Source: Reticulitermes lucifugus
Lineage: Eukaryota; Arthropoda; Insecta; Blattodea; Rhinotermitidae
Assembly (NCBI GenBank): GCA_026260175.1
Contig: JAKCWW010000931.1
Coordinates: forward strand, 22,618 to 86,617
Length of the DNA stretch: 64,000 nucleotides
Reading direction: 5' to 3'
The notes beneath the pieces are model-generated. The model saw only the letters and a list, made by a program, of their open reading frames with translations. It was not told where the DNA came from and searched no databases. A program made the position numbers and the translations under genes. Positions 34,183 through 46,589 of this stretch are shown one piece after another (within the stretch, counting starts at the first letter, position 1; the number at the start of each line of letters is the position of its first letter).

Positions 34183-35514
34183 AATGCTCGTCATCATATC
34201 CTGTTATCTGACAGATTTTCAAATCAACCTCTCTGTGGCCGGGATCCCAACCCGAAATCTCTAGTCCGAATTAAAGGCGCCATGTTGCACAAAACCGCTC
34301 GAATCATGTAACGTCTGTCAGTGAAATCGCCACGAAGAGTTAAGCCCCTCTGCGATACTAGCAAGGGCAGTGATGAAGTCACATGCAACGAGTCGAACAC
34401 GGCGGTGAAATTGAACAAGGCGAAACGTACCGCTCCAGCCTGCAGCCACGACTAGCAATACAGAATCCATCGAACGATGAGTCATACGAGGCAATTTAGT
34501 CACTTCTTTCCCCAGCAAGTCTACACGGTCACAATCAGCGGTACAACAGTGATACTATACAAAATTTCGCCCACTGGGCTGGATTTCGGAAGATGGTCAT
34601 ACAGAATTCAGAGATATGGCATATTTGTGCCTTCCGGGATAACTTGATAAGACAGGTACGGGCGTCTTGCAATCATCTATTGCCTCCATTTTCTGGGTAG
34701 ATTTACTCGCCTTCCCTGAAGAAGCAAACAGCAAGTTATAAAGAAACGTAGGTACTTACCTAACAAAAACCTTGTGTCACACCCCAGAAGACAATAATCA
34801 TCATGGCCATCATCGTAAGAACCTCAGATCTCACTTAAAGGATATCACGTCTGTCCTAGACTGTCCACTTGGCACGACAAAACGCAGTACACAAAACATT
34901 TAAGCCTACACGAAAAAAATGTAATTCTTTAAAAATACAAGCTTGAAGACGGTGCAAAACTGTGAAAGGTCTATCAAATTTACTGTAGTACGAGTATAAA
35001 TCTGTAGCAGTGGTAATTATGCATATAAACATATCAATAAATTGTAAAATTACCAATTTCAGTTCCCGTTACATACACCATACAAATAAACTGCGTGAAA
35101 TGTTATTCACAGAACTCATCATTGGAGGATTGGAACTTTCGTCTAGCAGCCTTCATATTTAACTTCAGCGTACGTTACACAGAAAGACTGAGTGATTCGT
35201 CACACAACGGTAACTGTTGTAACTTAACTACAGCCTGAGTCACGTCCCTTATTCAACCGGCTGTCTTTTTCCTTTTTTTTTTTCCACAGAACACGTTATT
35301 ACTGCTTCATCGCAGTGAATTACAGCAGAATGCTAATTAAGACAATTCTCGATGCTTTCTGCGTTTAAATTTTTCTGGTCTTGTTGCTCACTTTACTGAT
35401 CACGTATCTGCTTGGCCTACGTTAGCCGTGCAGCTCGGGAATCGTCCAAACCCTGCTGAGGTATCGTGCCTCGGAAGCGTGGAGTGACGGTATCGCGAAG
35501 CTTCGTAAGTCAAA
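34183..35514. other. No gene seen
   Basis: A GC-richer stretch at 34250-34520 has a 66-codon minus ORF with no domain. CCCTGAAGAAGC at 34717 with GAAACGTAGGTA at 34751 is a weak hammerhead-like pair without a proper stem II. Confidence 0.4.
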
Positions 35515-36200
35515 AGCGTCAAGTGAATCATGAGGCACTCCCAAAGCCAGTAGCGTCAAGCGATATGACCATAAGGCACTCCCAAACCCAGGAGCGTCAA
35601 GTTATATGATAATGAGAAACTTACAAAGCCAGCAGCGTAAAGTGATATGACCATAAGGCACTCCCAAACCCAGGAGCGTCAAGTTATATGATAATGAGAC
35701 ACTTCCAAAGCCAGCAGCGTAAAGTGATATGACCATAAGGCACTCCCAAAGCCAGCAACGTCAAGTTATATGATAATGAGAAACTTACAAAGCCAGTAGC
35801 GTAAAGTGATATGACCATAAGGCACTCCCAAAGCCAGCAGCGTCAAGTTATATGATAATGAGACACTTCCAAAGCCAGTAGCGTAAAGTGATATGACCAT
35901 AAGGAACTCCCAAAGCCAGCAGCGTCAAGTTATATGATAATGAGACACTTCCAAAGCCAGCAGCGTAAAGTGATATGACCATAAGGAACTCCCAAAGCCA
36001 GTAGCGTCAAGTTATACGATCATGAGGCACTTCCAAAGGCAGGAGCGCCAAGTGATATGATCATGAGGCACTTCCAAATGCAGGGGCGTCACGTGATATG
36101 ATCATAAGCCACTTCCAAAGCCGGAAGCGTCAAGTGATACGACCATGAGCCGCTCCCAAAGTGAGCGACGTCGGGTGACATGATCACAGGGCGCTTCCAG
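35515..36200. repeat. Minisatellite, 41-bp unit, about 17 units, alternating X-Y dimer
   Basis: Units start AGCGTC or AGCGTA at 35552, 35593, 35634 and so on, every 41 bp to 36126. Type X reads AAGTGATATGACCATAAGG; type Y reads AAGTTATATGATAATGAG. X and Y alternate strictly from 35552 to about 36002, an 82-bp higher-order unit. Two Y versions (GAAACTTAC at 35593 and 35757, GACACTTCC at 35675 and 35839) give a 164-bp period early on. Edge units are the most diverged. Confidence 0.9.
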
Positions 36201-37123
36201 AATTACCACTCATATGCAGCTCTGATATCCTATAAGAGTTATCTCCACCAAACGGATAACAAACCGATATTTCGCACGACTTACATATTACTTCCCGTTC
36301 ATCACGACATTACGTTCAAGTAAGTAATATTTTCCGAAAATATATCACCACGCTAAGTAAAATGGTGCTGATGTTGCTCCTTCGTTAGGGCCGACTGCAC
36401 AGTTCCAATGAGACGCTGACAGCAGAAAATCACAGTCCTTTGGGGAACCAAAACACTTGCTACCGCGTTCATTAAGAACCCGGCACTGAATCCTATCCTA
36501 GGCAAAGTGTGACAAATTTCCTACGAATCTAGGAGTCAGCTTGAAAGTTATGAAGCAGCGAATAACAAACTTAAACCTGAGATCTGCGTCCTTCTGGGTT
36601 ATTATGCAGCGTCAAATGGTAATCCTTACTGAAATTCCACAACTACTATCATTTGAAGAAAGGCACAAAATTTATTCTTTGAAGACAGAGTCATCTAACT
36701 TATACACGTAGGGGAATTGTGTGCAAAACGGCCCCCGAGGTAAATCATCATGTAACTGGAGTTCGGTTGCTTTTAATGACACAAACTAAACAGTTGCGGG
36801 GATTATTAAGGACAGTGGCATAGTTTTTAATAGATTCTTTAAACACATGTTCATCAGAAATTTGAGATTTTCTTAAACCTTACAAAATGGCCGTTTTACC
36901 CAGGCCCCTGGATAAAACGAACCCCTATATTTTCTGTTAAAGAAATGGAACATAGTTAAGATAATCTAGTGAAAAAGTGCAACGATATAAATTTGACCAC
37001 TAGATGTTTTAGCTCATTGTCAGGTCTTTACTCCATAATTATGGCACGTGTTACATTAACTACGTTCTAAATGAAAATCTGAACAGTACGATGTACATTC
37101 CTTACAGAAAGGCACACAGACAT
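36201..37123. other. No gene; one foldback arm
   Basis: 36577-36625 (GAGATCTGCGTCCTTCTGGG, CAGCGTCAAATGGTAATCC) is a lone outer arm of the GAAACGTC palindrome family. Otherwise nothing recognised. Confidence 0.4.
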
Positions 37124-37266
37124 TTCAATATAGTTTTCTCGGGCGCACAGCCGCGTCAATTCGTTTGAATACAACGTTTCGGGGNNNNNNNNNNNNNNNN
37201 NNNNNNNNNNNNNNNNNNNNNNNNNNNNNNNNNNGCGGCTGTGCGCCCGAGAAAACTATATTGAAT
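37124..37266. repeat. Inverted repeat enclosing a 50-N assembly gap
   Basis: TTCAATATAGTTTTCTCGGG followed by CGCACAGCCGC on the left is mirrored right after the gap (N at 37185-37234). The left arm continues inward to AACGTTTCGGGG, the reverse complement of CCCCGAAACGTT, which is the GAAAC half of a hammerhead-like motif. The right arm begins at GCGGCTGTGCG, so the missing bases cover the second ribozyme half. Another single N is at 37431. Confidence 0.7.
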
Positions 37267-37877
37267 CATGTCGCCGCGAAAGTTTTTAAAACTTATACAC
37301 AGGCATTTGTTCCTTCGTAGAAGCACATCCACATCTCACTACACTAATGCACTTGTCATACACTCCAAGCCCGGCCAATGGCAGCACCAGTAAAAGAATA
37401 ACAGCAAATGGCAGTCTTACCCGGGAGGGGNGTTTTACACACAACACTACACTGAGTTCCGAGTTCACACAGAACACAGTTCTTCTCAGTTATAAACATC
37501 GGTTAATGCTACTTAGGTAAATAGCCCTTGTTTATTGTGCACATCATACGAAACATAAATACACTCAACGCGCAAAATTCGGCTCTTCACCCTTCAAAGA
37601 CAAAAATTACTGTACATGTAGAGGAACGCACAGAAACTGACGGCGTTCGTCTAACAGTTTAAAAGGATGTCAAGGTACAAAGTGATAAACGTGTCCACGC
37701 CGATTACTCTAGTAGACGGGTCTGCGTAACAATATTTTGGACAACTGTGCTGCCTCCAATATCAAGGTGGATCCAATCCTAGTGATGGAAAAGTCGGTAC
37801 GTATCTACCAAATCATGCAGCACGCCTTTCCAGAATACAGTTGCTTCAATAGTCACCGCCGTAACAAAACGTGCAGG
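37267..37877. other. No gene seen
   Basis: No supported feature besides the isolated N at 37431. Confidence 0.5.
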
Positions 37878-38255
37878 TAGATTTGTCCCTGTGTAAGTCA
37901 TGAAGACACATGGGGAAGTGGAGAGGTAGCTCCATTAATTCTCAACCTCGATACTATATATGGGGTGAGTGGTCAGCTTGAAGCCTCGGCCACTTTACCC
38001 TCAAGGAAAGATGACCTGGTACCTACTGAACAGAAAGCTGCGTGGGTCCCAGAGCCGGTCTGGACGACCTACCGAGCATCGGACTATTCTTCCGTTAATT
38101 AATTTTATTTCAATCCAACAAATGCACTACACTTTCTTTCACTGATTTGTTGGATTGAAATAAAATTAATTATAAAAAATGTACGGTATATATAATATAA
38201 TATTCTTCCGTTGTCCAGTCCGTAACCGAGACACTGTAAATACTGAGTTATGCCT
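37878..38255 (-). mobile_element. SINE family A, interrupted by a hairpin insertion
   Basis: 3' part from GTGCAGGTAGATTTGTCCC, through CCTCGATACTATATATGGG, CCACTTTACCCTCAAGG and CCAGAGCCGGTCTGGACG, to CTATTCTTCCGTT at 38096. After the 104-bp insertion and a duplicated 12 bp, the SINE resumes with GTCCAGTCCGTAACCGAGAC, the head region. The resumption shows the hairpin is a later insertion. Confidence 0.65.
38097..38200 (+). mobile_element. Hairpin micro-element, copy 1, with 12-bp target duplication
   Basis: A perfect 27-bp stem (38097-38123 with 38145-38171) closes a 21-nt loop that starts GCACTACAC. The element ends with ATGTACGGTATATATAATAT and AA. TATTCTTCCGTT stands on both sides (38085-38096 and 38201-38212), and the flanks beyond differ. 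It has no coding capacity, no poly(A) and no terminal inverted repeat in the DNA-transposon sense. The relative at 60660 aligns along its whole length with stem-compensating changes. I do not recognise a known family. Confidence 0.75.
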
Positions 38256-38897
38256 GATCCCAGTCACTGCCGTGATACCTTCGAATCACACTGGGGTAAG
38301 TTTTCAAGAAAACAGAAAAATAACTGCATTTAGTTATCCGTGTGCGTCAAAATTTCCTTCCGTTCTGTATAATATGAATTTGGCAATCGCTTTATTATTG
38401 AACACACGAATGAATTATTTTGATTTAATATAGTATAAAAATTTATGAGCACCTCAGAGGCAGTTTCCAAATATCGTTCCTAGGGCTACGTCAAATACGG
38501 TACTTAAATCCTACCTTTATCCCTTCACAGCACAATAAAGTGTGGGTTCATAAATCATGTACAACTGTCACTCGTAAACAGCACTGCATATCAAGATTTC
38601 GACACAAGATGTAACAGATCATCTTCAGGATAATAATCCATTTACCATTCTGTGACGCCCGACAGTTGAGTGTGAAATAGTCGTCGTTAAGTCGGCGCTA
38701 TTACCTGCCGCACCAAATGACAGACCCCATACCTGTCACATGCAAGTGACATGGGTAATGTGAAATATACGGAATATGAGCAGCATGTTGCAGAGAAATG
38801 GCTTGCGTCACGAAATACTAGGATTCATTTCCTGGTCAGAACCACTAGCAAGGATCCATTGCATGAGATAGAACTGCAAACAAGAATTAACTATCTA
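38256..38897. other. No gene; weak hammerhead-like relic
   Basis: On the minus strand at about 38600-38640 CCTGAAGATGATC is followed by GTGTCGAAATCTTG, with only two or three pairs in stem II. Nothing else recognised. Confidence 0.35.
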
Positions 38898-39352
38898 GAG
38901 CACGTTTCTCAGTCTTTCTGGTGCCACGGCCCCCTTATAAAGTCTCACTCATTTAGCGAACACCCCCCCCCCAAGTCATCCCAACTCGCGGACCGCCTAT
39001 GGCACGACTCGCGTACGAGTAATTACGAGTACAGTAAAGAAACATTTAAACTCTAAAATACTGTCCTAATCAATGCAAAAATTAATTCAGAAATTGTAAT
39101 TTTCCTAGCAGTAATGACAATGAAGCCATGATTATGAAAACCCCAAAGGAGAAAACTTCGTTCTACTTAGCACAATTTACATTGTGTTACACGTACCATC
39201 ATTCCATGTAAACAGACTTTTTAAAACATGAAAATTTTTCAACAAAATATGTCTGCTTCGAATTTATAATAGGAAGACAACAACAATATCCCGGACTCCC
39301 TAGGCAGACCTCGCGGATCCCTAGGGTTCCGCGGACCACTCTTTCAAAACCA
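38898..39352. mobile_element. hAT-like element, decayed
   Basis: The left side reads CACGTTTCTCAGTCTTTCTG then GTGCCACGGCCCCC. The right side GGTTCCGCGGACCACTC followed by TTTCAAAACCACTAG is, reversed, a CTAGTGGTTTTGAAAG-like terminus. No target duplication is visible. The plus ORF at 38751-39056 crosses its left end and is not a gene. Confidence 0.45.
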
Positions 39353-40774
39353 CTAGTAGCAACCCACTAAGGCAAGAGAGACAGACTTATCTAACTCACA
39401 CTTCCCCTACATCTCACCAGCTTCTGCGGTCGCAGAGCTGAGTCCCGGACAGGACAGCAGACGCTTACTGAATGCGGAGTAATGAAACAGAGAACAGTAA
39501 AGTGCGGTGTTCTGGTCCTCACAAATCCGGATATCGCTTAATCCGGTCAAATCCGGCCTCTAAATGTTCAGAAAAGGAAATACGAGGTATGCTTGCCTGA
39601 GCAATGTAAATAAATACAGGCCTATCTTTAAAAAGAAGCTGGTGTGTCTGTTGCCAAAGATCGTCGGGGCGTTTGGCATTAAATGGAATATAGGAATTCC
39701 AGTGCTGGCTAATACGGACTACCGTTCCGGAATAGGGCGGTTTCATTGTTTTAATTTGTGGGAGAGAGAAAATTAAGTCAAGAAAACATAAGACGGGAAA
39801 GACTAGCAGCATGACAACTTTCACATAAATGTTTAGTGAAACTGCATTCATCGGAAAGTAACTGACACAAACATACGTACTTTAAAATTGCATCAATACT
39901 ACAAAATATCTTTGCTTGTTCTCGGTGGATCTACACAACCTATACCAGGCGTTCATTTCCATTCCCAACCGCGTCCGTCTTCCCAAGAACTTCTGTGATC
40001 AACCTTCGTGTGTATTTTCTTGTGTTGCGGAAGTCTTAATTAAGTTTCCAGATCCTTCACACTTCTTTCTTATGGGCCTACTGTAAATATTTTATTCTTT
40101 ATTTAACGACACTGTCTCAAGTGTAACTTTACAAATACGTGTAATATGTAGTTGAATAAAATGGGAAGGCGATAAAGAATGTTAAGAAGATGTGGGTTTA
40201 GACGTAACCGACAGAGGTCTGTTGCGAGATATAGCAGATACATATCTAGGGAGACAAAAGAAATCCACAAACATTCTCGGTCCGGATACCTACAAAGCAA
40301 AAGCCCAGAAGCAACAGCCTTACGGCTAGTGAAAGTGTAGTGTTGGGGTTTGTTTTCTTTCACGATGACCGTTACACATTGACCTAGTTAAGCTTTGTAA
40401 TCTAAAAAATCAAAATAAAATAGTATACTCACTTTTATGAACCAAATATGTACCTACCCCAAACTCGTGTCATTATTTGCCACTGTTTTGGTCACAAAGT
40501 TTCTGGAGTATTGACTACATGGCGGGTTTCACGGTGTTTGTTACAATTCGCAAACATTTCTAATTTTATTTGTATTTATTTATTTATTTACTCATTCGTG
40601 GTTCATTCAGCAGTTCGGATTGTACTGTGTCGAATGGTAGGGTTATTCATGAATAATAAACTGGAAAATATGTAAAACGAAGCGGTAGTGCCTAATTTCA
40701 GTATTACCCGGTATCATAAGGGTGGACTGAGGCAAACCCACAAAAAGCCTCGGCCAGGATCGACAGTTTCTTTT
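39353..40774. other. No gene; SINE tail fragments
   Basis: 40090-40125 (TTCTTTATTTAACGACACTG) is the minus-strand 3' end of another SINE type with a GTCGTTAAATAA tail; a plus-strand match is at 56945-56985. ORFs of up to 110 codons have no domain. Confidence 0.4.
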
Positions 40775-41020
40775 TTATTTAAGTGTATTATTTAAAAACG
40801 CTGTCACTTGCTAAGATTATATAATGTCGATGATAGATGAATGAATATGAGGCATCGGTGGAATGACAATGACAGGGGATAACCGAAGTACTCGGAGAAA
40901 TACCCGACCCACTGCCACTATGTCCATCTCATATGCCACGTCCACTGGCCTGAGGTTGAATACAGGCCTCCGCCATGAAAGGCCGGACACCAAGACTGAG
41001 CCATGACACGGCCCTGACAG
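40775..41020 (-). mobile_element. SINE family C
   Basis: Plus-strand order: GTGTATTATTTAAAAACGCT, ATGATAGATGAATGAATATG, TGACAGGGGATAACCGAAG, CCTGAGGTTGAATACAGGCC (mutated B box), CTGAGCCATGACACGGCC. Same layout as 16.1 and 61.8 kb. Confidence 0.6.
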
Positions 41021-41185
41021 ATGGTCTCCGGACCGATAATTGAAGGCAGGAACTCCCTAATACGCAGAAAGGGTGCTGCTACCCATTGGACCACGACATT
41101 AATTTTCAAGCATGGAATCGATCCACTTAGGAGGTGAATGAACTACAAATACGAGACTTCAGGTTTCCGGCGCCGTGTCGTTCAA

Positions 41186-41330
41186 GGTCTTCGCTCTTCT
41201 GGGTTGTTACGCAGCGGTGGTTGGTGGTGTACTGAAGTTTTTGAGAAGTCTATCCGTCCCATCTTCAAAGGTCAAGCAGTTGCTTTACCCTTGAAGACGG
41301 GACCGAGAGACAAAAACAAATCACACGGAG
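41186..41330. repeat. Decayed foldback of the GAAACGTC family
   Basis: GTCTTCGCTCTTCTGGGTTG, CGTCCCATCTTCAAAGGTCA, then CCCTTGAAGACGGGACCGAG. Left arm plus the first part of the right arm; the GAAACGTC blocks are lost. Confidence 0.45.
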
Positions 41331-42179
41331 TAAAATCTAGACTTCGCGGAGGCCATTTTTTGGGTCCTCGACGCCTAATCCACCGACGAGTAAAGTGGTT
41401 GTCAAGCCACGCACGAGCAGAAAGAGAGCACAGAGCGTCGTGATGCTTCATCCTGCATAAGGTGCGTTCTTTGTAACAGCCCCACTAACAAACCACGGAC
41501 AACACGAAACTGTTGTCGTTCATTGTGTGTCGCAGAATTTACTTCAGTCACCCGGTGGTGCGCCATGTTCCGTCATATGCTCACAAGAACGCCTGCATAC
41601 GTGTAGTGGAACTTACAATAATGCACGATTTTGTGTGTCGCTGGACCATTTAAATAGGCTACATACTCGTACAGTGTGCTGTCACGTGGTGGAAAAGGAT
41701 TAAGAAATACTGTATCTGGCTTTTAAATTTTTGTCATATTGTTGGGTTGTTAGGTTATGAAACGAAGCCGGGTAGCGAAATCGATGTTGGACTGCGATGA
41801 ACTGCTTGTGTACATAATGCGTTAAAGTATGCTACACATACTTCTAATTGCATATTACAAATATTAGGCGTTCATTCAGTGCCACATTCTGTTTCTTCTT
41901 TCCTTAAATGTACGTACAGCAAAAGAGGCCCAGTCAGTTCTCTCTTCTACACAACTCATCTCATATCTTTACAAAAGCGATAGATTTCTGTAACTGTTCC
42001 GCTTTTATGTTTGTATTCTGGAGGTAACTCGAGCGAATCTCCACCGGGCTGCGGCAATCTTGACTGAGTTTTATCGAGGCTTTTGAAACTATTTAATTTC
42101 TTCGACATGCAATCTCATCACCTTCTGATTTCAAGGCGAGGGAGCTGGTACGGGATAGGGAGAAGTGGTATGCTGAGGA
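41331..42179. other. No gene seen
   Basis: No supported feature. Confidence 0.5.
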
Positions 42180-42250
42180 ACTATTAGCTTCTCCAGAAGG
42201 ACTCTGCTCCGTTGAGTCGGTCAGTCAGTCAGTCAGCCAGTCAGTCAGCT
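42180..42250 (+). mobile_element. LINE 3' tail with GTCA microsatellite
   Basis: TTAGCTTCTCCAGAAGGACT, CTGCTCCGTTGAGTCGG, then repeated GTCA. It matches the 3' end of the LINE tails at 13.2 and 59.5 kb; no coding part is left. Confidence 0.65.
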
Positions 42251-44220
42251 GGAAGGGTTTTCCGTTGATACGAACGAAAAGATTTCATCTGTCAGAGACT
42301 TGCAATACTTAACCTACGAAACTTAGAAATATAACCCGTAGAGCTACAACGTACTTTTATCGACGGCATTTTGGGAAGTCACATGTGTATCTGCAGCAGC
42401 AAGACATCAGCTTCAATGGCTCTAATTGCACGATTACACACATGATTTACAGTGTACACCCATACAACACTTCCTGCCAAATGCCATGCACTGGAAACAA
42501 ATCACGGCATCCTGTTACGTAAAGCCCCGAACCATTTGGAGAAAGCGTTCAGACGATATCCATAGGGTGTTATGGCTGTTGACAAGGAAAGAAACCATGT
42601 CCACGCCGCTAGCTAGGGTGTGGGCTTTGCTTGGGTCACGTAGTCACTCTCCCGTTATGCAATGCGAATCGTGTTCTACATTTATTCTTTTCTCCTTTCG
42701 CTCTCTCCAACTTATGGGAAAAACAATCTTTGTTCGGTATTTTAGTGGACATATCAAAAAGGAAAAAATCAGTCACGTTAGATCTCATAATACACTAACC
42801 TCCTCCTTTGTTACTACACGGGTTGAATTATAGGTCCTACCTCCCTTACTGCTCGTAATTTAATTCCATTAGATGCAGCACGCATGCAGTGTCCTGTCTA
42901 CACAACGACCACCAAACTCCGAGAGTTGACTACGTATTATCTTTTCACAAATTTACGCTGCTGATTTCATTGGTAAACACCAAGCACAAAGCCTAGCCTT
43001 CGTCCTGACAGCTCAGTTATCTCCGGACGCTGCGACAAAGTGATCACGACAAAGATGATGGACTATAATGAACGCTCGATTTCTTGAACTTTTAAGTTCT
43101 CTGTGGAATTATTGAGCTTTTGGGCTTGAAATATACAGACGGAACTCAAAATGGGTCTAGGAAACACGAGTAATATACGAGCGGCCAAATACAGCAAATG
43201 TAACCAAATTTCATACCGAACAATTGCCCCAAGCCCAAGTAGATTTTTCCGATTTATTGCCTTCCTGTCAGTGGAGTGTCAAGTTCAGCGTTCAAGAGCA
43301 TTCCTCATTCTCTGCGTCCTGTCAGCACCCTGGAAGTCTCTGGTTCGCCGGTACAGCATACACAGTTGAGTACGCAACGACCTGCATCCCACTACGTGAC
43401 GAAGTTGTTTGTGAACGCGAGCGAGGAAGATTTCGTCAACGAAATTTTCTGACGGCAACCCAGGGCTTTACGGAACACAGTTTGGAAATAAAATAGGTTG
43501 TTTGAACATTTGTAATGCCTAGAAACATCCTGAGACGGATCTTTCAATGTAAAACAAAGCGCACTAGACGCCAGGACCGTTCAGAAAAATAAAAACGTGG
43601 AAGGAACAGTTTTAATTTCTGTAACGGGAAGAGGCCAACAGCTCTATTTGTGTTGTTGTTGTTTTTATTCGTGTTCTTGTTCTTGCTGCTGTTGTCGTCG
43701 CTGATAATAATAATTATTATTATCATCAACATCATTATCCAACTCACAATAATTTAGACATAATTTATTTCAGCGAAATTACTCTTTCTATTCGCTCATC
43801 TACGTGTAGGCTACGTAACATCATTACGTTTCAGGTACAGCTGTATTGAAATAACAGTACGGGGTACAGCGTACTCAAAATAAACACAGTCTACGTATAT
43901 ATTTCGGTGGGCCAACATACTTGCTTTCGATTCAGTACGGAGCGATTCTGCAGAGAAACTGCTTTATGGTCTCCTACAGATGTAACTCTGTCCCATACTG
44001 GATTCGTCATGAAAATATCATCACCTTTTCTTTACGCCCAGGTGTCTGACAGAACAATAAACCGGCGACTTTCAAGATACAATATCATAATACACCTTTC
44101 ACTTTGCTCTGTCCCTTGCGTCAAATCTACGTGCATGGCAAAGCCCGACTGTCATATGGCAAATGAAAAACTGCCCACGTTGTTCGGCCCCTTGCAATAT
44201 TCTGCAATATTTCTTTCTAA
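42251..44220. other. No gene; simple repeats
   Basis: A 135-codon plus ORF (42426-42833) lacks any domain. GTTGTTGTTG and ATAATAATTATTATT runs are at 43650-43735. Confidence 0.4.
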
Positions 44221-44496
44221 GTTTCAATTCTGAGACCAGCAACTTTTATCATACATACAAAAACCTACCCTTCTAAGGTTCAAATCTGAAACCAGTACTT
44301 TTTATTCATATACAGATATACTCTTCTATGTTTTATTTCTGAGACCAGTGCCTTTTTTCCATACACACAAAGACCTAATCTTCTGAGGTCCAATTCTGAA
44401 ACCAGTACATTTTTTCATATATATACAGACCAACTCTTTTTAAGGTCCAATTCCGAGACCAGTACCTTTTCCGTACGTACACTGGCCTACTATTCT
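44221..44496. repeat. Minisatellite, about 57-bp unit, five units
   Basis: Units begin near 44221, 44278, 44331, 44388 and 44445. Each contains a CCAATTCTGAGACCAG-like block, a T-rich stretch, CATACA-type sequence and CTTCTAAGG. Units 1, 3 and 5 have GAGACCAG; units 2 and 4 have GAAACCAG, again an alternating pair. Confidence 0.75.
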
Positions 44497-45299
44497 AATT
44501 GCGGCATTACTGTCACCATCAAGCAAAGATATTTGCGCCTCACTGGCGCCAATTACTGCCACATATGTCCGTTCTTCACAGGGCGTTTGACAAGACTGGC
44601 ATACACTCTTCTGTAATTGTCCTGTCAAGAAATACAGATGGCGTGTTATATGAATGCAAATGGCAGAGAATGGGACAGAACACAAGTTATGATTTACTCG
44701 GGAGACAGCACCACCGCAGAAGTCACGAAGTAATGTCATGACATGACAAGCAACGCGCCTCCACTGCATTTCAAATATTTTATCTCACTGAAATCTGCCT
44801 ACATGATTGTAATCAGATATTGAGCACTCACACGTGCATGCGCCTAAAGCGTGAACCATTATTGGGTACGTTCACCGTCAGCTCACGGTCTGAGAAAATA
44901 TTCTTTGTTTGTATTTAACATCCCTATGTCTAGGCTACACCAACGGCCACGCTCACGTCACGGTGCCCGCACGTAACAGCGGGCAGTCTTCGAAAGAAGA
45001 TTTGGCCCAGTAGTAATGCGATTTCAGCGAAACGTCTATTGATTAAGTTGCTGAACATGTTTAAAGCACAACTAACTGCACTCGAGTGCCGCAAGAGCGT
45101 TCGGCGTAAATACTCTACCCAAATCCTTGACCGTGAGCTTACCTTGAGTTCAGCGTGAGCGTGCCCCTAGTGTGGAGATTCATAAAAGTTATGCGATTAG
45201 CAGCATCCAGTTATGCTTCTCTCTAAGCACTTTGCACATTTACAACATCGACGGACTTCATAGTGTCGCAGCCTAGAGGCAAAGTTACAGTTGGCCAAA
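44497..45299. other. No gene seen
   Basis: A 109-codon minus ORF and an overlapping plus ORF (44440-44769) show no domain. Confidence 0.45.
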
Positions 45300-45485
45300 T
45301 ACTTCATATATCACCACGCCATGACGGCATATGGAACAGTGGAGGTACAGCTGCATGCCAGCTTAACCTCAACAACACATTGAAGTGAGTAATCACATTC
45401 ACGCCCCGGCCGCTTTATCCCCGGGAACAGAACTCTAGGTAATCTCTGAACAGGAGGCTGGGTGGGCCGATCTGCATACTTTGCA
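45300..45485 (-). mobile_element. SINE family A, head missing
   Basis: CACCACGCCATGACGGCATA, GAAGTGAGTAATCACATTC, CCCCGGCCGCTTTATCCCC, CTGAACAGGAGGCTGGGTG. Confidence 0.6.
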
Positions 45486-46589
45486 GAAAGAATCTCTTGT
45501 CACCTTCTGAAAACCGAAAACCAGTTGCAAGACAACAAATAATAAAACAACAATAAATTCTGGTCAAATTATTCTAATTTACTTTATACTGCAAGTTCTT
45601 GCTTCGAGTTATTCACGTAGGTTTTTAAAGCTCATTGGTTGGTGTAGTCATCACCTGTTTTAGCAGTAAAATGCTCCTGCGTTTTGCTCACAGATTGCAC
45701 TTATGTGTTCAGTATGGTTGTCAGAACTAGCAGCAACTGCTTGTCTAAGCAGCACTAACCGAATGATCTTCGTAGTGGAGACGGCGTGCTTTACTGTGAG
45801 ACATGAATTACTTTGTTTATATACTTTAAATAAATTTCATCATTAAAAGGTTGAAATCAGCATCATACAGGTACTAGAAATGTTTATCATCCCAGCCTCT
45901 GAGACTTGATTACTTAGAACATCAGCTTTTTTCAATAAAAATGCCACTATAACTTCACACGGGCACGTCTATTTTACGTACTTTTTCCCCTCCAAATATC
46001 TGAGCAATATTTTTGACGTTTACCTTTACAAAACAAACCCCTCTTAAATGTATAAGATACGGCAGTTAAAGAGTTATTTGCATGATCGAATGCAATAACC
46101 GGGTCTTCTTCAAATGTGACCCTGATTGACTATTTTCGAAGGCCGATATTTCGTAAATATAGGCGTACTGTGTTCTCGTCTATATAGACCGCTTAATATC
46201 ATCGTTTTTCACATGACTGAACAAAACAAACACATAATGGGCCAGAGCAGTCCGTCCGCACACATAACTCCGAAGCTACTCAATTCATTATAATGACAAA
46301 TCTCAAGCACATTAAAGCGTTGCTGGCTGAATTTAAATTGATCTTGAATTGTCTATTAAAATTATATTTTCCATGATGCTAGAATTCAACTCTATCAAAT
46401 TCTCAAACACAAGCAACTGCACTGTATATGACCTAACGCAAGTGTCAACAATGTTACACAATCATTATTTACATATTTCGATTAAAGAAACTTGCGGCGG
46501 TTCGTCAGAAAATAAGTTTACATGACGCATATTTTTGTAACTTAAGAACTTCCATTGATTCCGATTACATCTGGCGAATTCGTCGCCAT
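45486..46589. other. No gene seen
   Basis: AT-rich; nothing recognised. Confidence 0.5.

Noticed and set aside
34710-34765. CCTGAAGA ... GAAACGTAGGTA as a hammerhead
   Set aside because: Stem II does not pair and stem I has two pairs only.
33852-36200. Possible CRISPR-like arrays
   Set aside because: Units are contiguous with no unique spacers; plain minisatellites in an insect genome.
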